Source: Sweltsa coloradensis (taxonomy: Eukaryota > Arthropoda > Insecta > Plecoptera > Chloroperlidae). Taken from it: a stretch of 64,000 nt of DNA. Position 1 is the stretch's first letter; each line of letters begins with the position of its first letter. Location of the stretch: assembly GCA_024449915.1 (NCBI GenBank), contig JAMZAV010000447.1:929366-993365 (forward strand), given 5' to 3'. Under the pieces are notes generated by a model. The model was not told the origin of the DNA, made no database searches, and worked only from the letters and a program-made list of their open reading frames with translations. The translations under genes and the position numbers were made by a program. Below are positions 25,301-32,045 of the stretch, piece by piece.

Positions 25301-28300
25301 TTGTTCGACCCTCAGTTCCCCCTTAGTGACAACCTCCGCGTCGTTGAAGCTTTCTGATTCTGTTTCATCACTAGCGATGAAAAGAACTGTCCCTCAGGAC
25401 TTCCTGGGTTCCACTTTCAGTTTCCCTGAATAGCAAGCTCCTTCTTCCGCGATCAAAAGCTGGTACGGGGGATGGTCCTACGGTCGCGCCTACTCTCCGC
25501 GCTGACGGTGGTGGCAACGCTGCTTCCCGCCTCCGGGGTCTACCTCTAGATCCGCGCCTATCCTGGCTCTCTTCCCTCTCCGTGGTGTCCTTGTCCTTGA
25601 CATGTCCCAACACGTTATCGGTCGGTTTGCCTATTTTTGTGTACTGTGCGCCTACTAGGGCTGAAACACACGTCCACACAATCCTAAATCGAGTAGTAGA
25701 TATCTAGTTCACGGCTCCCATCTCCCCGTCGTAGTGCTGATCGTGCCCCGCGCGTTGGGCCCCAAATTGTGAAAGACAATTGGTTGGACCCACGTCCTAC
25801 GCCTAAACTCAGTCAACACAAAACGCCTACTCCCGTGTCGTGGTAACGCTCGAGCCCCTACGTTGCCGGTGCCAAATTTTGGGGGTTTGGACTCCTACTA
25901 CGCTCATCCACTAACGTTAAATCTTTCAAATTGCACGTCTCTATCTTATTTAGGTTATTGGGCGCCAGTAATAAAAATCTAGGTTATTACGAGTTGTTCT
26001 ACTCATTAGTCCAAGGAATGTTGAAGACCAAGGAAATATCCCGACACAAAATAACACTGACTTACAATGCAATGACATGCGCTCACCCACTTCGTGTACA
26101 CTGTAGGGCACAAACCCTTGCACCACAGCGTACACTCAGCCCCCACCGGATGCTAGACTTCCACAGGGGTGGGGCGAGGCTGGCTGCTTCCTCCGTAGTC
26201 CTGGATGCTGGCGCACCTGCTTAGCCTAGTATCTATATTCTAGGTTGTTTCTGGTTTTATAGGGTGGCTGAGGGCCTGAGATTTGTAATAGGAAGTAAAG
26301 GTGATGTGAAGGACATTCCGGGCAATGCATTCGTACACTGTAAAGGTTGGAATTCCGTAGTTAATGAGATCTGAATAACATGTGATACAAGGTTAAACAA
26401 TGACTCGATTTTAACTTCCAATGCATTGGGAAACAAGAAAAAACCCCATTTAGATACATTCATAATTGAATACAGGATAAAACAAACCTGGTATGATTAA
26501 ATAAATTTTGTACTCAACACTGTCCTTTTGGTATGCTGACCCATGGTTGTTGTTCGACGACGCGTCTTTCACACGTGTACAGGCGTAGTTGCAAGGAGGG
26601 AAAAGTTGAATTTGAGGCGGAAACCTGGCGTCGGCGTCCCTTGGTTTGGAGGCGGACCGTTGCGCGTCGGCGTCGAAATCCCAAGTGGGTGGATTGACCC
26701 GCACTGCTCGTCGGATAGCGGATTACCCGGCACTTCTCTCCTCACGCACTGGCTCGCGTGGGCGCTCCAACGGTGTCGATTACAATAGGGTGGACAATAT
26801 GGATGATCACAGGACTCAACCAAAGGAGAACTCCAACAGGAGTGTGGACCTAGCAGGTACAAATGGTGTGGGTCCTGAGGTCTCCGTGTGTTACCACGTG
26901 GTCGGCTTTAGATGGAAATTCCCAACATTATCGAATTAAAAGGATGGATTGAAATATATTTCTATTGCTATTGCAATAGAAATGAATTTAGATAGGTTTG
27001 ATTAGGCCTGATGGGTGTAGAGTGGACCCCAGGGATAGCGTGGTCGTCATGGTGAGCGGGCTTGGGTTAGTACCACATGGCGTGGCTATCTTCTTCTCCC
27101 ACAAACGCCGCTAAATATCGGATGAAATTTAAAAAACGCCCCCTACAATACTCTTGCGTGTTCCCTAGGCCTCTTTCTGGCTCGCAAAAACACTGCCTTG
27201 CGGCTATTACGCGATTATTCACACGTACTGATTCGCAACGCGCACGTAGGTATAAGCACCTGTATGCTCCACACAATCAAAAGCACTAGTGAACGGCCCT
27301 CCCGCTCGTTCTTGAGGTCGGCTGGTTCCCTAGCTGGCAAAACTACAACTAGCACCGCATGACTGGACAATACGCATCCCCTATTGGGCAGCGCTCGGCG
27401 TGCTCTCGTTTGTCCCAATCACCAGCCAGCATCTTTTCTTCCAGATTCCGCCGCTCGTGGCACACAGCTCAAAACTAACGGTACAGGTGCACAGCGTTGC
27501 AATTCAGCAAGCTACGTTTGCCAAACCGTCGTGGCCTACACCCCTGCTATTGGTGCATCCATAACTCCCGCTCGGAATCGACTTCTCTCTCTCTCGATTC
27601 TAGGAACTGAGTTGCCGAGGCTTCACCAAATACTCCGCCAACTAGCCCTATTCTCGACCAAGGTCACATGAAATTTAACACAGTGGAAATTATGCCCCTG
27701 TTTAGGACACAATCCCTGGCTCTTAGACTTATTATCCCACATAGAAATACATTATCATGAAAATAAATTATCATTGAAGATGATGATTTATTTTTAGATG
27801 GCTAATTAATTTGCATATTTATGGAAATTAATTGCGAAAAATTTAATTTGGACAGAGGGGGCAAGGCGACCCGTTACAATGCTTCTATGTTGTATGTCAA
27901 CGAGAAGAAAAGAGTGGATATATGGTAAATTTCCCTCTATCTTTAGACAAAGGTTACGTATCAAGGGGAACCTACCGTCCTTGTCAAACGCTCTGCTCTT
28001 CCCTTCCGGACTCATCAAACCCATCCGAGCAAATTGAACGGTGAGGTTCGGATTGAGCAGCATATTACTACCGCCTACGATGGCTTGGTCCACTTTCCCA
28101 TCTCTAATGGCTTGGTAGGCGTGGTCCACGGCGTATAAGCCACTGCTACAAGCTGTGTCCACACTATAGCATGGGCCTAGAAGGAAAAATAGCAGCATGT
28201 TACTTTCTACCACAATAGATTGGTCCACCTTTCCCATCACGAATGGCCTAGAAGCGTGGTCTTCTGCGTAAAGGCTGCTGCTACAAGCTGTTTCCACACT

Positions 28301-31300
28301 ATGGCATGGGCCTAGAAGAAAAATAACAGTATGCTACTCCCGCCCACAGTAGCTTGGTCCGTCTTTTCACCTATAATGGCATATGGCGTAGAAGTTGCTG
28401 CTACAAACTGTAGCTTCACATAATCTGTAGCGTGAAAGTACCATATAAAACATCTTCTCTTCATCTACTCTACCATTCATTTTGTACCTCGCTTCTATTA
28501 CTTGACACGCCCATAACACGTCCACTGACGACACCGTATGCCAACCAGTTGTTATCACCCAGTTAGAGAGTCAATTATGTTGTTTTTATTGTGTTTTTTG
28601 CCCCACGTTGGGCGCCAATGTGGGGCAAGTGCTAACTACTACACAAACGATCCTGGATTCGATAGAAGCTCTTTTATTGTTGAAAACACTAGCATACACT
28701 ACTGTAGGGTAGGTGTTACCTGAAGGACGGCTTCACCTCAACTGCCCACAATCTCACACTCAACCCACCACCCACCTACCCTGCTAGAGGGGAGGTAAAA
28801 TTGTGGAGAAGAGTGTCCCATTGCAAGTGGTGGGGAATTTTATCTCCACCGAAGTGTGGGACCTGGGGTTCTATTTACTAATTTGTTTGATAATAGTCGA
28901 TAGACACCAACATGTAACATGTTACGCATGTGACGCCGATCGACGGTGAAAACTTATTAAACAGAACCCCAGTACTAACATTCACTTCACTGACTCGATC
29001 AAATTTCAAGACTACGTCACGCATGCATTACTTATTCTATTTTCTATGTTGTTACTAGCGTTCGACAACACTGTCATTTCGAGTTATTTAATATGCCCCG
29101 TGGTTATATATGTATGTATATACCTGTCAGTCCCAGCCAATAGGAGATGCGCGTTGCCCACGACGTGACGCAGACACCAGACAGCACGTAGGCGTTGGGC
29201 AACAGGTCCTCGTACATCCATCTTGCCTCGGACTCTGCGTAAGATGAGCTGACGAACACTCCTGTCCTTGTTCCCTTCAACTCCCGGGGATTTACGCCTG
29301 TTACATAGAGAAGACACGTTTTGGAATCGACCAAAAACAACAACCAAACGTTCATTTTTGAGTTTCCAAAACGAGCAAATTCTAATTGGAATCAATTTTT
29401 TGCGTTTAAAAGTATTGAATGTATTTTTCTTCATGTTAAACTTCATCACAACGTAATGATTTTTCAGTATAATCATCAGATTTAAAAAGTTGTGATTTTA
29501 TAAAAGTGAAGTATTCCTATGATTACCAATACACACATACCTAAAGTTCATTACGTCATCAATATCATACACATCAATAATTATAACTATGAACACAAAA
29601 TATCATATGCGATACTTTATAATATAATTATATGGTATTCTAGACAGGAAATCCATCTCCACCAAGGATTAAACACATAACCTCCGCTGCCCGGAAGGAT
29701 GCTCTAACCAACTGATCTATCTTAAATGATGACACATGGTATGCTTTCACGACTCGTAGATGAGGTCTGGACGATCCTTGGGCGGTAGCGTCGTGTCGAT
29801 GATGAGGCACTGCTCGACGTTCCGCTAATCATGTTGGTGGCTTCTTCAAGAATGATCAGTCAGACCAAGTTGGTTAGTGAGACGTTGAGCAGTGCCTTAT
29901 CATAGACAAGACGCTACAGCCAAAGGATCATCCAGAACTCATCTTAATTGACAATAATTGATAAAATGGCAATATTTGGATAAAAGGCAAAGCACTTTAG
30001 ATACGTCTCGAGCCATTGACGTTTACCTCGTTTCAGCAGGTTGCGTGTAGTTCCGATCTGCTTCCAATGCACAAGGTCCAGGGTTTCGATAATCCTCTTA
30101 AGTCACAAGTTTTGTAACTTCTGTTTGGTCTAAAGTCCTCAGCTCTTTCACTTAGGACATTTTTAACGGTGACTTTGGAGCCGTCCTATCCACGAGGCAC
30201 TAATAAATTAAGTTGTCTGAATTCTCCCTGTTGCTTGCGTTCGATTGACGAATGTTTTGCACTGTCCATACCACTGACTTGCTATAATTCCTATTAAAAA
30301 TATCGTTCTTTGGTTGGTTATCGTTACTGCGTCGATTGCGTCGGTTTTAGGTATAGGGTTTCCTTGTCGCTTTATTTACCCACTGGGAATCAGTTATATG
30401 ATTATTGGGTAACTCTATATACGAATTTATTATTTATTTAATTTAATAGTCTGCATCGAGTGCATTACCATGCACTTTCTCACTCAGCATCCGGCTATGC
30501 CTCATACGTCCTTGCTCAGCACTGTCTCAGGTTTATCGCCATCACGTTGGCAGCTTTGTAATGTAAACCGAAGAATCCGGCGTCGAACTTTTCGGCGTTC
30601 TTTATCTTCCCACATCGCTGTGGTAGCATAGGGTGATCTAGACATCACAGGAAGTTGAAAGAGAAAATTATAAATTTGTTATTGTTCTTGTATATTCATT
30701 TAATTGTACTCTCTTGTAAATAAAAATGCTAACCTACAAATTAATCATTGATTTATCAAAGAAACCAAATGGCGGTTAAAAAAATCATTAATTTATATAA
30801 TGCAAATTTTCTGTCGATTAAGAAATAAATATACAATATGACTGAATTGTTAATTTAAATAAATGTGAATTATTAAATTAAATTTGTGATGTCATCTTCA
30901 AAATATCAAATGATTCAGTATTTCGGTAGACCAACTAGGTGTTAATTAAACGTATGAAATAGATTTTCGATAAAATGGCAGAATGGAATTAAAATTTCAA
31001 TGAACAATGATAATAAAGCAATATAAACAAAACGTGAGGAATTACATTAAAGATACATATACGTGGTCTTCAAAAACAAATTAATAATTTAATTACAAAA
31101 AGATGGCATCAAATAACAGAAATTGACTTATGCCATGGGTTCAACCGCTTCGAAATGATAAATCAGTGAGAAACTGGGCGTCCACGGACGTTCGTCGCAT
31201 TTTAACCCAAGAATCTAGTATTGTACCTACAATAATCCTTATATTTATATTATAATATTTATTCGAATTTTTACTGAGAAACACCTTAATTTAGCTTTAA

Positions 31301-31585
31301 TCCGGAATTCCGGTGGACGGAATGGAACTACTACCCACCAGAATAACACTCTCGCTGAAAATCATAGACTACCTTTATCGGTTAATACTAACCGTTGTAT
31401 AACCGGAACCCTGGAGTGACCATGTCCACTTTGTTTAAGAGGTTGTCCCTGAGTTTATGTACGCTCTCGGCGTCTGGGTAGGTCCCCGACAACCCTGTAA
31501 TGCAGATTTCTTCCCCTGGGGGAGGGGACGATAGCCAGGTTCCATCCCTTACCCCGACACCTCCCTCACAGGCTGGAGACTGCAT
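1172..31585 (-). CDS. Animal-type fatty acid synthase-like gene, 26 exons, 3' end outside window
   Basis: Multidomain iterative synthase that in animals builds acyl chains from acetyl- and malonyl-CoA with NADPH in the cytosol. Exons in transcript order run from 31393-31585 down to 1172-1317, about 5.1 kb coding, roughly 1,700 codons. Domain order is KS (exons 1-7), linker (8), AT (9-12), DH (12-15), central non-catalytic region (16-20), ER (20-26) and the first KR residues (26). Splice phases agree at every junction except where exons 7 and 23 each lack one base. KS residues are visible (DTACSS, HGTGTK, NIGHTE), as are the DH motif [10 protein letters not shown] and the ER motif HAGSGGVGQ. 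The AT has lost its catalytic motifs. Exon 2 holds two in-frame stops. It may be a functional synthase with assembly errors, an AT-dead paralogue, or a young pseudogene; insects usually carry several paralogues. Confidence 0.9.
1690..1860 (-). mobile_element. Possible degenerate tRNA-derived SINE
   Basis: On the minus strand TGGTTAGTCGAG resembles a Pol III A box, and about 90 bases later CTGGCTTTGACCC resembles a decayed B box. It also resembles the SINE pieces near 61.7 kb. Weak call. Confidence 0.3.
2213..2393 (-). CDS. FAS exon 25: ER C-terminal part
   Basis: [20 protein letters not shown], ending [25 protein letters not shown] is an FAS ER signature. 181 bases, phase 1 to 2. Confidence 0.94.
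2585..2940 (-). mobile_element. SINE family C copy 1
   Basis: Similar over its whole length, in the same orientation, to 62005-62400. Shared blocks include GACGATGAGTGGTG, AAGGGGACCA, TTACGTCCCATYCGAAAGGA, CGGACTGCCGAGCAG, GCCGTTACACTAGCTC and GGCAGAGCGTT-like. No ORF. It lies in FAS intron 24. Confidence 0.75.
2941..4654. other. FAS intron 24, unassigned part
   Basis: No exon or long ORF. Near 4490-4600 there is a 12-base inverted repeat (TCAATTGGCATG and CATGCCAATTGA, about 80 bases apart) with other CAATTGA copies around it, possibly a small fold-back element. Confidence 0.4.
4655..5107. mobile_element. hAT-type MITE with 8-base target duplication
   Basis: Starts CAGTGGCGGAACT and ends AGTTCCGCCACTG (inverted). 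It is flanked on both sides by GGTGTTGG (4647-4654 and 5108-5115), the 8-base duplication expected of hAT transposition. 453 bases, GC-rich ends, AT-rich centre, no transposase. Confidence 0.92.
5179..5377 (-). CDS. FAS exon 24: ER NADPH-binding domain
   Basis: [20 protein letters not shown], then [20 protein letters not shown] and [13 protein letters not shown], all diagnostic of the FAS ER. 199 bases, phase 0 to 1. Confidence 0.95.
5459..5640 (-). CDS. FAS exon 23: ER NADPH-binding loop, one-base deletion
   Basis: [20 protein letters not shown] and HAGSGGVGQ (dinucleotide-binding glycine motif), then a shift to a second frame reading [20 protein letters not shown] and [12 protein letters not shown]. 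182 bases where 183 would keep phase, so one base is missing at about 5543-5550, just after GVGQ. Confidence 0.88.
5641..7316. other. FAS introns 21 and 22, apart from exon 22
   Basis: Both introns are AT-rich. I see no repeat or coding signal in them beyond the exon at 6463-6639. Confidence 0.5.
6463..6639 (-). CDS. FAS exon 22: ER substrate side
   Basis: [20 protein letters not shown] through [19 protein letters not shown]. 59 codons, phase 0 on both sides; the donor is GTCAGT. Strong family match. Confidence 0.93.
7317..7440 (-). CDS. FAS exon 21: ER N-terminus
   Basis: [20 protein letters not shown] followed by [10 protein letters not shown], the NFRDVM motif of the medium-chain reductase-like ER. 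124 bases, phase 2 to 0. Confidence 0.93.
7715..7954 (-). CDS. FAS exon 20: lead-in to ER
   Basis: [20 protein letters not shown], then [10 protein letters not shown] and [16 protein letters not shown]. WGxxRHxxL and RGDLSSLxW are family landmarks before ER. 240 bases, phase 2 to 2. Confidence 0.92.
8194..8387 (-). CDS. FAS exon 19: pseudo-KR-like region
   Basis: [20 protein letters not shown], then [17 protein letters not shown] and [12 protein letters not shown]. The GLxNCIRxEP element is typical of the truncated KR half that precedes ER in animal FAS. 194 bases, phase 0 to 2. Confidence 0.88.
8483..8773 (-). CDS. FAS exon 18: central non-catalytic region
   Basis: 97 codons, [18 protein letters not shown] through [16 protein letters not shown]. 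Open, phase 0 on both sides. Assigned by position and frame continuity; sequence conservation is weaker than in the catalytic domains. Confidence 0.85.
8872..9041 (-). CDS. FAS exon 17: central non-catalytic region
   Basis: [20 protein letters not shown] and then [12 protein letters not shown]. This lies where animal FAS has the non-functional methyltransferase-like domain. 170 bases, phase 1 to 0. Confidence 0.87.
9398..9544 (-). CDS. FAS exon 16: post-DH segment
   Basis: [20 protein letters not shown] through [14 protein letters not shown]. It resembles the stretch after DH in insect FAS (GGVEIRG). Phase 1 to 1, no known catalytic residue. Confidence 0.88.
9818..10003 (-). CDS. FAS exon 15: DH catalytic Asp
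   Basis: [20 protein letters not shown]. The MDNMLQ Asp and Gln match the DxxxQ second half of the DH active site. It continues with [15 protein letters not shown]. 186 bases, phase 1 to 1. Confidence 0.92.
10430..10700 (-). mobile_element. Jockey-like reverse transcriptase fragment in FAS intron 14
   Basis: The minus strand reads [13 protein letters not shown], then [20 protein letters not shown] and APTLFNV, then a position matching the catalytic FADD box that now reads FDDD, followed by a stop. The V/A-PQGSVLxPTLFN motif is RT motif 4 of Jockey-like non-LTR elements. No flanking domains in frame; a dead fragment. Confidence 0.75.
10701..11145. other. FAS intron 14 remainder
   Basis: Higher GC than the neighbouring introns up to about 10990. 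It is probably more of the same non-LTR fragment on the minus strand, but I cannot read a conserved motif in it. Confidence 0.35.
11146..11403 (-). CDS. FAS exon 14: DH second hotdog
   Basis: [20 protein letters not shown] through [16 protein letters not shown]. The LRGYxYxGxF stretch is conserved in animal FAS DH domains. 258 bases, phase 1 to 1. Confidence 0.92.
11404..12091. other. FAS intron 13
   Basis: AT-rich with a short CATT repeat near 11865-11885. No coding signal seen. Confidence 0.5.
12092..12200 (-). CDS. FAS exon 13: DH first hotdog, GC donor
   Basis: 109 bases, [16 protein letters not shown] through [15 protein letters not shown], the DH helix and strand after the active-site His. 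The donor is GCAAGT rather than GT. This position keeps the Asp-Gly-Lys joint with exon 14, so it is probably a genuine GC-AG intron. Confidence 0.85.
12493..13674. mobile_element. Non-autonomous DNA transposon with 34-base inverted ends and repeated subterminal motif
   Basis: The left end GAGGAGCTTAGATTC continuing to GTCCAAAA (12493-12526) is repeated as a perfect inverted copy at the right end (13641-13674). A motif resembling AAGTTGCATTTTGAATC recurs at about 12695, 12728, 13470, 13500, 13552 and within the ends, in both orientations. No transposase ORF. 1.18 kb, in FAS intron 12. The target duplication is not obvious. Confidence 0.82.
13909..14170 (-). CDS. FAS exon 12: end of AT region and DH active-site His
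   Basis: [35 protein letters not shown] and then [17 protein letters not shown]. HxxxGxxxxP is the dehydratase active-site motif. Phase 2 to 0. Confidence 0.93.
14171..15030. other. FAS intron 11
   Basis: No repeat family or exon recognised. Small ORFs here show no family resemblance. Confidence 0.5.
15031..15329 (-). CDS. FAS exon 11: AT C-terminal part
   Basis: Begins [18 protein letters not shown] and ends [20 protein letters not shown], comparable to the AT segment before the GRLYxAG stretch. Between exons 10 and 11 the family normally has about 100 more residues, including the catalytic His in an FHS-type motif; I see no exon for it in the roughly 340-base intron. 299 bases, phase 0 to 2. 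Confidence 0.8.
15671..15886 (-). CDS. FAS exon 10: AT nucleophile region, serine motif lost
   Basis: 72 codons beginning [17 protein letters not shown], where active enzymes continue with GHSxGE (nucleophilic Ser). Here it reads [13 protein letters not shown]: a serine is near, but the flanking His, Gly and Glu are gone. LAAYSEG downstream still aligns. Phase 0 on both sides, open throughout. Confidence 0.88.
15887..16405. other. FAS intron 9
   Basis: AT-rich. Searched for a missing AT exon with a GHSxGE or FHS motif; none seen on the minus strand. Confidence 0.5.
16406..16627 (-). CDS. FAS exon 9: AT N-terminus, diverged
   Basis: 74 codons. TRPIWFVFS is the standard AT start, but the following glycine-rich GMGSQW-type motif is replaced, at the same length, by NQPHDW. 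Downstream [18 protein letters not shown] aligns well with the family. Phase 0 on both sides with no frame break, so the motif loss is not an indel artefact. Confidence 0.9.
16628..17107. other. FAS intron 8
   Basis: AT-rich intron without recognised features. The intron on the other side of exon 8 (17237-17629) is equally featureless. Confidence 0.5.
17108..17236 (-). CDS. FAS exon 8: KS-AT linker
   Basis: 43 codons, [20 protein letters not shown] through [18 protein letters not shown], the well conserved segment linking KS to AT in animal FAS. Phase 0 on both sides. Confidence 0.92.
17630..17826 (-). CDS. FAS exon 7: end of KS, one-base deletion
   Basis: Frame one gives [20 protein letters not shown] and [13 protein letters not shown]; the following frame gives [20 protein letters not shown] up to the donor. 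The exon is 197 bases where 198 would keep phase 0 on both sides, so one base is missing near 17715-17740, after SNPR. The protein is otherwise conserved on both sides of the break. Confidence 0.88.
17957..18184 (-). CDS. FAS exon 6: KS with second catalytic His
   Basis: [19 protein letters not shown] and then [17 protein letters not shown]. The NIGHTE His completes the Cys-His-His triad. 76 codons, phase 0 on both sides, donor GTAAGG. No lesion. Confidence 0.94.
18479..18717 (-). CDS. FAS exon 5: KS with first catalytic His
   Basis: Joins exon 4 across the LTR-filled intron: [19 protein letters not shown] through [14 protein letters not shown]. The His of HGTGTK is one of the two KS histidines used in decarboxylating malonyl units. 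239 bases, phase 1 to 0, donor GTGAGA. Confidence 0.93.
18873..20871 (-). repeat. Left LTR (3' LTR in element orientation)
   Basis: Starts TGTGGCG and ends TTACA on the plus strand. It aligns along its whole length with 25880-27878. The differences I could see by eye are largely one- or two-base indels at homopolymers, with few substitutions. Purine-rich AGTAGTGGGGG lies immediately inside on the minus strand. Confidence 0.92.
20872..24322. other. LTR element interior, left part
   Basis: About 3.4 kb, more GC-rich than the host introns. Short plus-strand ORFs show no known domain. A Pol III B-box-like string lies near 21450-21475 on the minus strand but without a foldable tRNA. No pol motif recognised. 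Confidence 0.5.
24323..25679 (-). pseudogene. Fragmented gag-like coding region of the LTR element
   Basis: Consecutive minus-strand ORFs at 25371-25679, 24974-25258, 24790-24996 and 24323-24772 are rich in Arg, Glu and Ala. A coiled-coil-like stretch ([24 protein letters not shown]) is followed by charged RRRRI and [10 protein letters not shown]. The position just after the primer-binding site suits gag. No zinc knuckle or capsid motif is certain, and the reading frame is broken several times. The assignment rests on position and composition only. Confidence 0.35.
25858..25879 (-). promoter_or_regulatory. Primer-binding site-like sequence
   Basis: The minus strand reads TTTGGCACCGGCAACGTAGG directly after the LTR end. 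It resembles the TGGCGCCCAACGTGGGG site beside the LTR at 28619. TGG is the complement of a tRNA 3' CCA. Confidence 0.6.
25880..27878 (-). repeat. Right LTR (5' LTR in element orientation)
   Basis: Partner of 18873-20871, same length, ending TTACA followed by the ATGC target duplication. It should carry the promoter for element transcription on the minus strand. Confidence 0.92.
27976..28176 (-). CDS. FAS exon 4: KS active-site cysteine
   Basis: Encodes [20 protein letters not shown] followed by [20 protein letters not shown]. The Cys in DTACSS is the KS nucleophile that accepts the growing chain. 201 bases, phase 1 to phase 1. Two degenerate copies of its first part lie directly upstream, and the 9 kb LTR element lies just downstream in intron 4. 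Confidence 0.93.
28177..28440 (-). repeat. Two degenerate tandem copies of the start of FAS exon 4
   Basis: Copy 2 begins at 28311, exactly 135 bases upstream of the exon 4 start. It repeats the acceptor CTTCTAG plus [20 protein letters not shown] and continues in frame to the next acceptor. Copy 3, further upstream to about 28440, is more decayed ([10 protein letters not shown], then stops). Because 135 is a multiple of three, use of the copy 2 acceptor would add 45 residues in frame. All share the tract TTTTTCTTCTAG. This is a tandem duplication of acceptor plus partial exon. Confidence 0.85.
28602..28926 (-). mobile_element. Solo or partial second LTR with adjacent primer-binding site
   Basis: The minus strand has an LTR-like block ending CCCCACA at 28619, immediately followed by TTGGCGCCCAACGTGGGGC (28600-28618), a classic primer-binding site arrangement. 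A plausible LTR start TGTTACATG is near 28926. No second LTR or interior is visible; sequence beyond runs into the duplicated exon copies. Unrelated in sequence to the 2 kb LTRs apart from the binding site. Confidence 0.55.
29124..29297 (-). CDS. FAS exon 3: KS core
   Basis: Encodes [20 protein letters not shown] and then [19 protein letters not shown], the KS segment before the active-site cysteine. A good polypyrimidine/CAG acceptor and GTATAT donor give phase 1 on both sides, so exons 2-3-4 join in frame. No lesion seen. Confidence 0.9.
29298..30484. other. FAS intron 2
   Basis: It contains the SINE-like piece at 29640-29730. Around 29760-29940 there is a loosely inverted pair of blocks (GATCCTTGGGCGGTAGCGTC-like against GACGCTACAGCCAAAGGATC), which suggests a decayed fold-back element. 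Confidence 0.45.
29640..29730 (-). mobile_element. tRNA-derived SINE fragment
   Basis: The minus strand reads GATCAGTTGGTTAGAGCATC (A box region) then GTGTTTAATCCTTGGTGG (decayed B box), with the spacing of a tRNA head. Confidence 0.6.
30485..30637 (-). CDS. FAS exon 2: KS, with two in-frame stops
   Basis: Acceptor TCTAG, then [20 protein letters not shown] and [13 protein letters not shown], a clear match to the KS segment that normally reads KQAHSMDP. The length of 153 bases is exactly what the phases of exons 1 and 3 require. The conserved MDP is replaced by MAI, TGA sits at codon 40 and TAG at codon 47, and the donor reads GAGTGAG with an extra A. The tail becomes readable (EAIADAG) if one base is lost and one gained nearby. 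This suggests compensating small indels, either sequencing errors or decay. Confidence 0.75.
30638..31392. other. FAS intron 1
   Basis: Strongly AT-rich, no repeat family or coding signal recognised. Confidence 0.5.
31393..31585 (-). CDS. FAS exon 1: start and KS N-terminus
   Basis: The ATG at 31585 is the only in-frame Met upstream of the KS start; a stop lies a little further upstream. It opens about 30 unconserved residues and then [17 protein letters not shown], the usual first strand of animal FAS KS domains. It ends after LYN plus one base at a GTTAGT donor (phase 1). The exon could begin at the acceptor-like CAG near 31655 with a short 5' leader. Confidence 0.85.
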
Positions 31586-31674
31586 GGTGTGCGGAGCTCT
31601 GAGAACACACACACTGTCGACATTGGTTCTTTGTAGAGCTGTGGCGTTGTTCACTGTTCAGTGCATATGTTCTT

Positions 31675-32045
31675 AGTTCACTAACACACTCTCACACTCA
31701 CACTCGCACTCGCACCGCACTCACACTCACCTCCACTCACACTCACTCACACTCACACTTACCACTCTCACACTCACACTCGCACTCGCACTCACACTCA
31801 CACTCACACTCACACTCACACTCACACTCACACTCATTATCTACCACAACCGCACCCGCACTCGCACTCGCCTACAACTCACACCACACTCGCACTCGCA
31901 CTAAACGACTCGCACGTCGAACTCGCCTCGCACTCGCACTCACAGGTTACTCAAGCCACTCACAACTCACACTCACCTCACACTCACACTCACACTCACA
32001 CTAACACTCACACTCACACTCACACTCACACTCACATTCACATAT
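31675..32045. repeat. Hexanucleotide (CACTCA)n array upstream of the FAS start
   Basis: About 370 bases of CACTCA with variants CACTCG and CACCGC. It begins about 90 bases upstream of the putative ATG on the transcript strand (read there as TGAGTG repeats), so it occupies the promoter or 5' leader. Confidence 0.92.

Larger units (their letters stand above)
18873..27878 (-). mobile_element. 9.0 kb LTR retroelement in FAS intron 4, apparently without pol
   Basis: Two direct LTRs (18873-20871 and 25880-27878, each 1999 bases) bound by TG and CA are flanked by ATGC (18869-18872 and 27879-27882), a 4-base target duplication. A purine-rich tract lies just inside the left LTR on the minus strand, and a TGG-starting primer-binding-site-like sequence lies just inside the right LTR on the minus strand. 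Together these orient the element on the minus strand, the same as the host gene. I see no protease, RT, RNase H or integrase motif in the 5.0 kb interior, only fragmented charged ORFs. It is best described as a large non-autonomous LTR element. Confidence 0.9.

Noticed and set aside
31675..32045. CRISPR-like or telomeric repeat
   Set aside because: A simple hexanucleotide array without spacers; the unit is not the insect telomere TTAGG.
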